DNA from: Branchiostoma floridae
Taxonomy: Eukaryota; Chordata; Leptocardii; Amphioxiformes; Branchiostomatidae
NCBI RefSeq assembly: GCF_000003815.2
Contig: NC_049991.1
Location: forward strand, 2,288,657-2,352,656
DNA: 64,000 nucleotides
Direction of reading: 5' to 3'
Within the stretch, counting starts at the first letter, position 1. Every line of letters begins with the position of its first letter. Made by a program: the position numbers and the translations under genes. Under the pieces are notes generated by a model, which saw only the letters and a list, made by a program, of their open reading frames with translations, was not told where the DNA came from and ran no database searches. Positions 11,001 to 24,800 of the stretch are shown here, in pieces.

Positions 11001-14000
11001 AAAGCCACAGAGGAAGATACTGCATCAACAAAGGTGAAGAAGAAAACAGATAACAAAGCTACAAAAAAGAAAAAGAAGGAAGAAACAACAAAAGAGGCAG
11101 AAACAGTAGAAGTTGTGGAGCCTGAAGTTCAAGAAACGCCAACAAGAATGACAAGGTCGGGACGGAAGTGCGTTTATAGGGCGCAGCTGTTGACCCTGGG
11201 GTCACCGAACACACCCAGCCCCATACGTCTCCGACTGACCAGGGTTTCAAGGAGGAGGCAAGGTCAGCTAGACAATCCAGAAGACGTAACGCCCAAGAGC
11301 AAGAAAAAGGCAAAGGTAGATAGATATTTCTTTGTTGATAAAGAAAATGGAGCTGTCAACTGTCATAATACTTTATTTTGTGTCTATCAATACATTTCGG
11401 AAATTTTTTTTTTACTATATTCTTTTAACATTGAAACAGCTCCATAAACGTTCATCATAGGGGGTTATGTTTAATGGATGTATATAAACTATGTATAAAA
11501 CAATACNNNNNNNNNNNNNNNNNNNNNNNNNNNNNNNNNNNNNNNNNNNNNNNNNNNNNNNNNNNNNNNNNNNNNNNNNNNNNNNNNNNNNNNNNNNNNN
11601 NNNNNNNNNNNNNNNNNNNNNNNNNNNNNNCCATAACTAAATGTTAGAATTTTTAAAAAAGGCGTTGTTTTTGTATCCCTTTAGAATGCAAAGGTAACCA
11701 AAGCTCAAGAGCTTGTTCAGAAAGCAAAGGCACAGAAGAGCGGTAAAGCAAAAACAAAACCAGAGAAGCTTCGGCAACCCAAAGTGACCAGACCCAAGAG
11801 GCAAGCAGCAAAGCCAAAGAGCCCAGAAGTTGTGGAAATAACAGAGGAAACAGCAAGAAAAGGGACAGCCAAAGAAGAGGCTTTGAAACGGAAGAAAGCA
11901 GTGGAGACTGCCAAGAAAGAGGCACCCAAGGTTGGAAAAGACGGCAAGCCACTACGCTCATTTCTTGATGTGCTGGGAAAGAAGAAAGTTGCTTCCCCTA
12001 AGAAAGCAGGTAAGACAATGTCTTGAGTTTTGTCTTTTAATTTTATATTATCTTGTGGTGAAATGCTGCGATGTATCAACATCAAATGTGGAACTTTTTT
12101 CACTCATTATGTTTGCGGAAGCAGCAAACATATAGTTTTCCTGCAGATATTCTACCAAAACGCAGGAAAAGCTGGGGCTGTACCAAGCTCTCTACGTTTC
12201 CAGCTTTTTGATTGGCCACAAAAGGGCTTTCCTTGGGGATACGTCACATGTGAACCTATCAGCAAAACGCTTGCTCAAACCGGGATCCAATGAAAACACT
12301 TCAATGACAAAGCCTTTGGCTGTGAAATACAGCTTTTCGATCGGCCGAAACTCTATGCTTGTCATCGATTAAACCAATGAACGCACAGGATTTAAATCGG
12401 CCGGGCCACCTTGAGCAACATAACGTTATAAGACTTATAAGGTATAAAAAATCGGTGCAGAATCATGTCAAACCACGTAGCAAAGTGGGGAGTGATACGG
12501 CCTCACACGCTGAAGGCCGCAGGATCGAGTCCCGCAGGGTCACTTTTTTTATTCCCCATTTTAGATATGTATCTTGTATTTACAACGTTTTCATCTTGCG
12601 AACAGGGCATCGTTTGTTTTACACGCCTTTTTCAATTTTTTTTCTTGCACTCAAAAGACGTGCTGGGCGTTACGGTCGGTCGGACGGTCCGTGTGGGGAG
12701 GGGGCTTGCCAATGCCTCGTTGCCTTTCTACTAGTTATTTCTTTTCTTGCGATTTTTCCTTTCTTTTCCCTTAGCAAACATCCTGCATTTTTTTCAAAAA
12801 TGTTGCCTTTCTAGTTAAGTATTGTATTTTAAATGAAAGTAGAAAAATTGTGGAATAACAAAAATTGTGAAATTGAGCATGCATTGTTATCAAAACTTTC
12901 AACATATTTCCGTATTCAGTCAATATAAACAAATCTAAATTTTCTGCTTTTTTTTGCTGAAACATTCAAAAGTAGCAACAATTACATCATATATTTTTTT
13001 ATTCAAGAATAACAAAAAAATTGGGACAAAGGAGACTCATGTATTGTTATCAAATCTTCAATGCAACTTAGTGTTCAGTCCATTATTAAAATCTTGTATT
13101 TCTGCTATTTTGCTGAAGCTTTCAAAAGTAGTAACAATTACCTCACATATTTTTGGCATTGTAGTGGGTTCTCCAAGAAAGGTGGCTGCAATTTTCAGCA
13201 CATTTGGTAAGAATGTCACAAAGAGTGGAAGATCCAGTCCTCTTACCATCCTGGATGAAGACAGCAGAGGGTCGGGGTCTGAGAGCTCCATGGATGAGGC
13301 CACTTTTGCAGCACGCAGGTGTGTGCTTCTTTTGTTTTGGTGCATATTATCATATTCGTGATTAATTGAGCTTTTAAAAATGGTACAGAAGCTTGTACGG
13401 GGGCTTACCCCAGTTTATATTTCGGGTTTAAATTGGAGGCTACACACCCCTTCAAGTGTAACGATAGCCTCTTCTAATGAAATATTCTGAAGCAAAATAA
13501 GTACATATGGGGTGAGAGGATATCTCTTCAGCTACAAGACCAATGACTTTCATGTCAAACATAATGCAGAAAATTGCACACTTTCACATAGGATAAAGCC
13601 CATTGAACACATTTTTTCACCAAAAACAATTGAGGTCGTCAGAAAGAGAAAAGCCTTGTGTACAATCAAGCCATCATAATATTGAAGAAAATTCCAATAT
13701 TCCTTTTTTTATAATCATCATTGCGCATGGTATTCAAATTGGGCAGATGCCATGGACTTGTCTAACTCTGCTATTGTTTCTCTAACTTCCCAGGAATTTC
13801 TTGATGAGTGGTATTCCAGACAGACTTAGGAAACAGATCACGGTCAGTGCGGCTCAGGCCTTAGCCTACGCCTACCCACCCTTCCCAACGGTCAGCCATG
13901 TCCAGCAGAGGGACACGGACATCCCTGATGGACATCTGGATTTCTGGAACTTACCGCAACCCAAAGAAGGAAGCATTCCAACAGTGGAACTCCAGAGCGA

Positions 14001-17000
14001 TTGGAATTTTGAAGGCAAGGTTCGGAAGGATGGTCTGCATCTAGGAGCAGTTACAACATGTGCATACAAAGATATACTGCAGAAAGAGGTAAGTTTAACA
14101 ACTATAGTCCGTTCTACTTGGTGGGGACTTTCTAAAAGAAAACGCTAGTTCACCTTTATTTGCGGGGTAACCTTTATCCGTTGTATTAAAAACAATCAAG
14201 TCTACAGACTGTGGTCTTAAACTACATTATATTGAGAAAAAAAAAATTTAAAAACGCCGTCCATCAACGTGATTCCCTGCATGTAGATATCCTGTTTTTA
14301 GGAACAACGGATATAGGTTACCCTGCAAATAAAGGTGAATTAGCGTTAAGGCCTAGGAAAAAAAATGTTGTGTTTACTGTTTCAGTCCTGAAAAAATTGG
14401 GTCGGTAGGTAGGGATTATCTTTTTTTTTTTATAGTTTTTTAAAACTTCAGTGTGACATATTACAATACAGTTAAACACGAAGTAAACTGAAATGCATGA
14501 GGACACTAAGTATCTTTCAATGTCAAACTGATTTGCCAAAAAGCAGTTACTCAAGCAAATAGATTTTATTTTGGAAACAGTCAAACGTTTCAGAAACCAT
14601 CCAATACGTTCCATCAGTGACTCTTCTTTTTGCCATATCTTATAATATTACCTGGATGTCTAACCTTCATCAAAATCACTGAAGAAGATTCTTGAGAAAG
14701 ATTGATAAAGTCAAGACTGGTCAAATACCATCTCTGAGCTGTCATTATTGCAAAGCTACGAATGACTTCATTGGGAGCACTGATTGTTGACACCTGCATC
14801 TTTTGGTAACTTTTCCAGCCTAGAACCCCAGTCCCTCCCCTACCCCATGCTGTGTGTAAGAGTCTGGTGGCAGACATAGGCACCTGCTGTCCTGGGGTGC
14901 CTGTCAGGAGAGTCTACAAGCGGTACAGGTCCAGATACATGGAACACCAAGGTCACGAGCATCAGAAACAAGGTATGTAAAGTCTAACAAAAGGATTGTA
15001 TACTGTGACATTTTCTGTCTGCTATTTGTTATCTGACATGACAAAATTACCTATGTCTTTTTTAGGAAAACAATACTAATTAGACCTGGGTTTGAATCCT
15101 GTTATGCTACCAAACTTATGCCATTAGAAAAAGGCACTTTCCTCACTCCACCCGGGTGTAAAAATATGTACCTGACTTCTTTCTGGGAGGTAAAAGTCTG
15201 TGGAAGGAGAGGGTTGGACGCCGCTTTGAAATACCGTGCCCAAAACACAACTTGGATAACAACTAACTGCCTCAAAAAGGCTATTGGACTACCTTTAAAC
15301 CTACCTATTCTCTATTGGTTATGCCTTATGGGGTTATTTTCTGGAAAACTTTTTAAAGGGTTTAAAAGTGAATCTTCAGTTGAGTAGTTATTTTTTCGCA
15401 ATTACTGGTCACACTTCAAGAAGTATGAGCAAGAACAGTATTAATATAAGTATATTGTATTTAAAGTTTATCAAAATGTTTTGTTTCTAAAAGATGGCCG
15501 CTCTTTATTTGACAGATCCCTCACAAACTACTGTCAGTCAACCAGTGACAAGCACTGAGCCGCCAGCTGTGCAAGACAAGAAAAGCAACAAGAGGAAGCT
15601 TTCAGAGGTCACAGAAGGTCAAGATCACAATAGCAAGAAGAGGAAAACCACAGAGGAAGACTCTGAAGGTCAAAGGAACAGCCCAGAAGGTCAGGAGTCA
15701 AGAAAACGGGGGCGACTGAGTAGGAAATCCAAGATGGCCGACAGAAGTAAAGGTCAAGAGTCGAACACACTCCAACCATCAGATGGGGAGGGGGGCAGAA
15801 GAAGAAGTGGTCGAACGAAGAGAAATGCTAGCCCAAGTGAAGAGAAGGAAGAACCAAGGAGGAGTAGTAGAAGGGCCTCAAAGAAACAGGAAGAGGAAAA
15901 GAAAGAAGACAGTGAAGAGGAAGTAAAAGTTGTAGAAGAGGCACCAACAGAAAGTGGTGACACAAACCAAGGTATGTTCTTGATCGGGCAAGTGCAATTT
16001 TTACATGGGTGTTTTTCCATTGGGTAAATGTGGAAAGATATTGGGCTTCTAGGCGGACTTAATGATAAGAAAATCATGTAAATGTAGCCATTTGGAAGAG
16101 GACTTCTCATAACTCCTTGGACTTACGGTAAAAAATGCTTCAACTGTTTTTTTTTTACTGAAAAATAAAAGAATTTCCTTGCTACAAGTATAATTGCATA
16201 CATGTAGAAATATGTCATTTAAATTTTTGGCCATTGAAATTGGGTTTTGGGTCAGTAGATTTTTGTCTTAACTCACCTTGTATTGCCTTATTCAGTATTG
16301 AAGTGTTTTCAAAACTTCTATTTGCTAATTCTGTCATCCTTGCATTGTTTCTGTGTTCAGGTTTTCAGGACGGATAGAGTAATATTTTTTTTCCGTCCCA
16401 ACAAGTAAATTTCCATCCTGGGACAAAGGGACGGGTCCTGGAGACAGCCAGTTCATCTGATAATGACAAGAATGAAATTATTGTTTCGCACAGTCACCGA
16501 TTATGTACAACTCTTATTTCATTCTGAAGATGGCATCCAGGATTCACTGTGGACGGACAAGTACCAACCCAGAAGTTCCTCAGAAGTTATCGGGAACACG
16601 GGTGCCATGAAGAAACTCAGGGGCTGGCTACACGACTGGAAGATCAGAGCAGACAAGGAGATGAGACGGATGATGAAAGAAATGAAGAAACAAAAGAAAG
16701 CACAGAAAAATGCAGGTAAGTTTGCTGGGGCTACCATGTCATATAGCCCTGTCCTTTGCATTATGACTGGCAGAGTAGCAGTGCTAGCAGCTAAGTACAA
16801 AAATGATGGCAAACAAAATGTACAGTGTAATCACAATATTTGTATCAATGATTTGATAGCGGTAAGATAAAGCTAGGGTTGTGCTGAGAGTGTGAGCTGA
16901 TATGAGCACCAAATGAACGGTGTAAGGGAAATATTTCTCATAGTATGTAGCATGTTTCTATGGCACAAGCGGTAACACCGCCCTGCTGCTTGGCCATCTG

Positions 17001-20000
17001 GATCAAATTCTTTGGATCCACGGACCTGAGGTCAGTTCAGCTCGGAAAAGTTGTAAGAAATTGCTTTCGCCAATTTCGGATGGTGATGTAAAGCTGACAG
17101 CCCCTTGTATAAGGAAGCTTCAGGCATAAGCCTCAAGTGTCAAATATCAGCAAATAAAAGAACCTAACACACTTATCGAGAAGAGTAGGGGTGCCCCGCA
17201 AAAATAGGCAAGCCATAGCAAGGCCATATTGCACTACTTGAATAAGCATCATGCTTCACCTCAATGGATGTCAACTTTACCTTTTTTATATGTAGCTCAC
17301 AAAGTAGCATGAATTTGATCTTTTTTAATATAAAACCTAGCCTGGGTACCATCCGGAAAGTAGTTCGGAGTTAATTAGTTTATTATACACTATATACACA
17401 GTCGTCGTTTCTCCCTCTGTCATAATTATATGCTATATACAGTCGCTTTTCTGCTGTTTCATCTGGGAGCCTTGACCACGTTAACGTCTGGAATCTTCCA
17501 AATTTTAGACGAGGGCGCTGATTTGTTCATAAACGTGAGCGAATTAAGGAATGGGTTCAAGTGCTCCTTCGAACAGGCGTTTCAACACCCAAAAGAACCC
17601 TCAATTCGTTTGCAGGGGGCCTGTTGTCATCAAACAGGCACTCAAGAACCCATTCCTTAATTTGCTCATTAATTGATGTCACCACCAGAAGGTTTGAATA
17701 TACAGGTCTCCAGACGGGTAGCAGAAGCAAACATAGGAGCAAACTACTACCCGGATGGTACCCAGCCTAGATAAAACTTTTAATTAGGGTGAAATATTCA
17801 TGTAGCCAGCTGCTCTATAGATAGATGTCTGTTTGTCCATCCCAGCCAAGAAGTCCGGTTCTCAGGGATCAGGTGACTGGTGGGATGATGATGACAGTGA
17901 CTTTGACATCAGCGATGACGGAGACAGTGACTACAATGAGGAGGAGGAGGAGGATGGTCTCTGTAACACCATGCTGGTTCTGGGGCCAACGGGCATCGGG
18001 AAGACTTCAGCTGTGTACGCCTGTGCCCAGGAACTAGGATACAAGGTACGAGTCGAGTCAGATTTACAATAGAGATTGCATCATTTCATTAGCATCTTTT
18101 GTACTTATCACTAAAATGGTTGTAATGTGGTCTTGTCATTTAGGTTGTCGAACAAGAATCTGTAGGTTCTGGGTTTGAATACCTGACATGCCCCAGTGTT
18201 GTGCTGTTGGGAAAATCATATGTGAACTATTGTGTAATAGTTGTTGCCATACATTGTACTGTGTACTACAATTGTTGTGCAGTAAAGTTCTCTACTATTT
18301 CCTCACTTAACTTGGGAGAAAACAAGTACCTAACCTTGGTTAGATTCGTCTTCTTGGATTGAATTTAAAGCTGGAGGTCCCATGTTTGAGGAGAACCACA
18401 CCTTCAGTGTGTTAAAGAACCCACCACACTAGCTAAAAAGATTGGGCTTATCTCGGTCTGAGTGGATCAAACCTTACAGTCTGGTCTCGGGGTTGACATC
18501 TTAAAAAGGTGATAGTTAACTATCATGTCATTCCTTCTGCATATGTGGTAGATCTGCATAAATAAATGAGATACAATGTAGATACATAATACTAGATAAA
18601 GAAAAGGAATGGACAACAAAAGATTGTAGATAGACAATTTATTCACTGATTTTCACCTGTCCAGGTGTTTGAGGTGAATGCAGCGTCCCTGCGGAGTGGT
18701 AAGCAGGTGCTGACACAGCTGCGGGAGGCCACCCAGTCCCACCAGGTGTCCAAACAAGCACAGACGGGCGGGGCAGCAAGCCTCTTCAAAACCTCCCTCA
18801 CACCACAGAAGGGTAAAACCTGTCTCATATTTAGTATTAATTTACTCTACCAGTGAAATGAAATGTGCTCTATCATTCTCGTAAAGATTTTGTCTTTTCT
18901 GAAAATATCTACTTTATATAATCTTTAAATCAATTCTACTGTTTACTCTTTGGTGGGACGAATTAGCAACAGATTGTGATGTTACAGAAAGGACTTCAGC
19001 TTATAAGTACTAATGTTTATTACATTAATTTTGCATCACAGAAAATATAACTGTTACAGTACACATGATATATAGTGTATGAATATATGCAAGCAGGGCT
19101 CGAAATACTACCTGCATATGCAGGTTGGTGCAGGTAATATTGGAGCTGTGCAGGTATTTCTGGTGTCCACCTGCACCAAATCTGCACTGGTAAATGTGCT
19201 GGGTTTTATAAATAAATATCCTATAATGTAGGTGTAAATGGATTGTTATTACCTGCATTGACTGTTACCACCCATAGAGTATAAAAGAAAAATAGCAATG
19301 GTTCCTGAACAATTTTAGTATGATCCATACTTCCTAAATTCAGAGTGATGCAGGTAAAATATGTCTGGTGCAGGTAATTTTCAATGTTACCTGCACCAGT
19401 ACAGGTATGCAGAGAAACGTATTTTGAGCCCTGGCAAGCTATCATAATTTTAAGTTGTTATGATAATTCACCTTTATCCATGTTGTAACCTCTAATAATA
19501 TGCACGGGTTTTAAAAATGGTAAGATTTACAATTTGACAGATGGCAGTTTCAAACTGAAATATTTTTAAAATGTTGCAATTTGAAACCACCATCCATCGA
19601 CTAGACAACCCTGTTTTTAAAAGCAAAGTAACAATTGACATAAAGTATGCCACAGGTAATGATTAATTAGTGTTATATCGTTTATCATGTGCATTTAAAA
19701 ACTCCCATGTGTGATAATATTTTGCAGTCAAACCAGGAGTAAACAAGGGTCCTGTGCCTTCCTCCTTTGCCTCCTTCTTCAAGAAGTCAGAGGATGGTAA
19801 GAAGGAAGAAGACAACAAAGGCCCAGCTGGAAACAAGAAAGTTAGAAGGTCACTTGAGCTTGGGCCTTCTTCCGATGCAAAAGGAAACAAGAAAGAAAAG
19901 AAGTCAGGTTGGTATTGGTCACAAATTGTGTTCACTTGGTATTAAATATGATTATAAGGTAGTATGCATATTACAGTGGTTAGCAGCCCTGCCTCTGGAA

Positions 20001-21811
20001 CTAGCTTTGTCACTCGCTCATACAGTCTTGCATGCTACCGAAAGGGTTGCAGTCTTTATACCTCAATTGCCCAAGCCTCACTTATAATAATAACTTTATT
20101 GCACAAAAATTGTACAAGGTACAAAGTATGGCTTATATGTGACAGGGACGTTTTTCAGGTGAAAAATACGTGCAACCCTAGATGTCGATCTTAAATATGG
20201 CCGATCTTCCATCGATACGCCTGAAGATCGTGGATAATGCGACAGGGGTATTAGGATGGGACATTAAACTATGGTCTACTGTACATTGTTCTTGTCGAAA
20301 AGGGCTAGGGGAATTTCCCCAGTACAATGAACCTGTAAAAATCAAACTTCAAACTATCTGACTTCTTTGTAACAACCAGTAGAAGAATAGCTCTTCAGTG
20401 AGCTCTTCACTGGATCAATATCATTTTTTTCAATATGTGAAAATATCCATTCCATTTCCATAAGTGATGACATTTTACATTGCATACCATATATCTTTGT
20501 TTTCTGAAGATTGTTTTAAAAATTACACATACATGTAATGCTAGTTCACCTTTATCCACGGGGTAACCTATATCCGCTGCTGTCAGAAATGGGTATGTAG
20601 GGATATTAAGTCGACGGACGAGAGTTTCAAACTACAATATTTGAACATATTACAACTCGAAACCTCCGTTCGTCAAGTTGATATCCCTAAATACCATGTT
20701 GGTAAACACAATGAATATTGGTTTCCCTGCGGATAAAGGTGAACTAGCGTTACATATAATTAAATGATATAATGCAAACTTCAGTAGGATTCAAGAACAA
20801 CATACAGTATTGTAGGGTTTAATGGATGACTGGTGTCTGAATATTGTATGAAAATTTTTTTTTCCTGTTCTACAGAGAAGAGAAGATCCAGTAAAGGCAG
20901 TGGTGACAAGAAGTCATCAGACAAGCAAACAGAAGCAAAACCAACTGCAACACAGGAACCCACACGGGCAATGACTTCACTCATACTGTTTGAAGAGGTA
21001 GAGTTTTGACATTTTTTCTTACATTGTTTTAATGCAGCGCGTTGATATCCAGGGAATATGATACACAAAATAAAAATTACTCAAGTACTTGAAGTACAAG
21101 TAACTGGAAATGATTTTTGTCAGACATTTCTGACAGCATCCACTATTTTTCGTCAGCAACACTGAGCAAGATCTGTTGAAAAGTCTTCAATCTCAAACTA
21201 TGAATTGATATGTAAATGAGGTGAAGACATTTTAGATAATCCAGTAGGAAACAAAAATAAGAAGAAAAGGTTGATGCTGATTTTCCAAGTAGCTCCTGTT
21301 GTTTGAGTACAGAAGCTAATGTTATCTCGCAGGGGTGAAAGAGCCAGATCCCAAATGGCAGGTCCCAATTGCAAGTGCCAGAAGTTTAACAGACAGGCGT
21401 TTTTTCCTGTTTAGGGAGGGATTGTACATTCTCACATATATTGTCTCTCTAACTCTTTTTATATCCGGTCATTGAAGAAACTCTGCATGAGACGTATCCT
21501 TTTTAGTGCATCAATTGAAGGGTGTAGTTTCCGCAATGTGAAAGTTTCCCCTTGCCCCCCTCCCCACAGGTGGATGTAGTGTTTGAAGACGACAAAGGAT
21601 TTCTCACAGCCATCAACTCCCTGATGACGACCACAAAGAGGCCCATCATTCTCACCACCTCAGGTCTGTATGGCTTTTGGAATTTGGTGTCAGAAAGTGG
21701 GATCATGATGATAATTTTTGTTCTAGAAGCTTTGTCTTATGCAATTCAAATTTAGCCTTGTATCCAAACCTATTAATTGCCATGTCTCTGGTCTTGTGTC
21801 CTCTCTTGCAA

Positions 21812-21849
<38 letters not shown>

Positions 21850-24800
21850 CAAGAGACTTGGTACTTTTTATTGTGGATACAAGGCTAGATCTAGTTAAGT
21901 CCATCTTGTAACAAGTAGACCTCATCGATTGGAGTTATACATTTGAGTTATTTAGATGTGCTAACTTGCTACTTGTTGTTGATGGAAGTAATCCATAGAT
22001 ATGTCCCTGTAGCGCAAGCGGTAACAAAACTTAAGTGCTGCTTGGACATTTGGATCTAATTCCATGGATCCCTTGGCCTGAGTTCGATCCTAGGATTGTC
22101 TCAGGTTGGAAATGCTGTAAAGGATTTCATTCGTTTTTTCAGATGGTGACATAAAGCCGGCAGCCTGCGTATGAGAACGCTTAGGTGTAAGCCTCAAGCA
22201 TCAACATCTGCACGAAAAAACAAACAAGAACACACTTTTGAAAAAAAGTGGGGTGTGATGACCCAGTAAAAACACATTCCATAGCTCTGAGATTCTACCC
22301 AAGGTCCTTATGTAGGGATGTGGTTGCATTTCATTTGTTGACTTTTCCATTTCAGACACCACCTTTCCTGCCAGGTTTGAAGGAAGATATGAAGAGCTGA
22401 CTTTCAAACAACCTTTGCAGGTAAGAAGTAACCAAATACTGTAAATACTTAAAGTTTGCGTGGATTTACTAGTCATTTCGCGGTATAGAGTGTTCCTGGT
22501 TCAAACAAAAGTGCTAGGACTACAGTCAGAAGGTTTGTAAGTTTATATACATGTAGTCTAAGAGGTCAATGTGAGAAGTTTCAATAACCTGGTATGAACA
22601 GTATGTATTCAAAAGATCCAAACTGATTCTACCCCCCTCCCCTTGCAGCCTGTTGTAACGTCCCACCTGCAGCTGTTGTGTCTAGCGGAGAACCTCCCCA
22701 CCAAGCGAGCCGATGTGGAAGCTACAGTGGCCCTGAGCCGTGGGGACATACGACACGCCATGTTGTCCCTGCAGTTCTGGGCTGAGTCAGGAGGGGGCAG
22801 GATTGAGAAGCAGATGGCTTCAGATCTCCACAAGGTACCAAAATTCAACTTTTTGGTACACAATTTCAACTTTGGATGTTGTTTACAGGAAACAGGAAGA
22901 GTATTTTTCGGAAAAAAAATTGCCCTGTGTTAGTTATACAGTAGTGCGTCATCAGCAAACAGTATTTACGTTTTATCCACAAATAGTTTCATCAGTTTGG
23001 TAATTCCATCAGGTTGGTAAGTTACAGAATAACATGATTTCTTTGTTTATTACCAAGTGTTCTATTCAACCAATGCTTTGGTGAGCGTCTGTCACCTTTT
23101 TCAGAGCAATTCTGACTAGTTCACATTGCATGGCAACTAGGGCTGGATACCTTTTGGCTTGATCAGGTTCAGGTTCAGGTCCGAGTCCAGAGGTTTAGGT
23201 TCAGGTCCGAACCTGAACCTGATCCTCTATAGTAGTTGTCGATATATTACTTTGTAATCTTATATTATCATATAGTATCATATTCATATATTAAATAAAG
23301 TTTATTAAACCAATATTCAGATTAGTGTACTTTTTATGCCTTTTTGTCAGTGACTACCAAGCAGAGAGGAGATTAAAAGCAGTTTTATATTTATTCAGAG
23401 AAAATCCTACACGTAATTCACTGCACACAAGGCTATAATGTTACATGCAAATCAAACAACGCCATCTAGCGAGCAAGGTTAAACTGCACTCTCGCGAGAG
23501 TTGAGGCGAGAACTGGCGAGAACTCGCTATGTTTTGAGTAGAGAATCCAAGATGGCTGCCTGTTTGTCGCCGAGCGCTAAAATTTTTTCCTGCAAGACCG
23601 CACAAATCGCCTCAAAGCTGGAAAAATGGATTGAATACACGTACAGAAGAAGAAAGAAATGTTGTTTTTCCCATGGTAATTTTTTCTGGATGCGGATTCT
23701 TCATTTTGAGTGAAAATTTACCGCAAGAATTGAGGAATTTTCCACTCGATAATTCCTCGTCGGTCGGCCTCATGCCATGGTAAAATTTGATGATTTTTCG
23801 TAGCACATTGTCAATGTTGACCTAAAATTGAGCTGACAGGTACACAAATTGATGAATATGAATTATTGTAGGCTAATTTAGTTTGATTCATGGCTATTTT
23901 GCCATTCCATGGCCGGAGTACTAGGATTTCTAAGTACAATAGATTTCTTGAAATTGTTCAGCCTTCCGGTCCAAAAAAAACGGTTCACGACTTTCGGTTT
24001 TTTGGACTCGGTTCCCGGATGTTGTACCGGTAAAAACCGGTCCGGCCGAACCGGTATCCAGCCCTAATGGCAACATAGGTGTTGCTTTACTTTTACTACC
24101 GTATTGCAAACGACAACATAGACTATGTGAACATGTAAATACTTTACATTTGTGACCACATCTGTAAGCAGCGCCACCTATGCTGCAGTACAATGTGAAC
24201 CAGTCAGAATTGCCCTGAGGAAGGTGACAGACGGTCACAGAAACATTGTTGCAATAAAACACTTGCTTTTGTACAGAGAATCTTGTTGATATTCATTCTT
24301 TATCTTTGATTTCAGGTTGCCACAAACACAGAAAACCCTCCACAACTTGCACAAATGGAGGAATCTTCTCAGAGCCAGCCATGCGACATTTCTGTCAAAC
24401 CCGGCGACAAGACCACCATGGTGCTCGGACCTCTGCCTGATGATGAGGATGCCATGGATGCCGATGGATTCCTCAGCTGCAGAAAAACAGCTGCAACACT
24501 CGGTAACAGGGTGCTGCTGTCTGCTGATGACACGTGCGACAGCTGTCCATCAAGCCAGGAGGTTGCTATAGAAACAGTTGCCATGGGAACAAGCCCGGAG
24601 ACAGTAGACGTGCATTCTCAATGTATGGAGAGTGTTCTTGGAATCCACAATGTTGCAGGCTGCAAGAATCAACTTCTTGAAACATTCAAGGTAAGAATAA
24701 GATTTTGTTTTTTATTTATGATTTATCTATTGTGTATAAAATACCCTAATGTTGCCAATGGTCTGTTACATTGAATTGTGTAAGGTTTTGGGGTTTGATA

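Noticed and set aside
10277..11056. 259-codon open frame opposite ATAD5 exon 2
   Set aside because: It is an antisense shadow of a Lys/Glu-rich coding exon; its Ser/Phe-rich composition is what the complement of such codons gives.
12359..12814. 151-codon open frame in ATAD5 intron 3
   Set aside because: It overlaps a tRNA-like SINE head and T-rich DNA; there is no homology or codon pattern.
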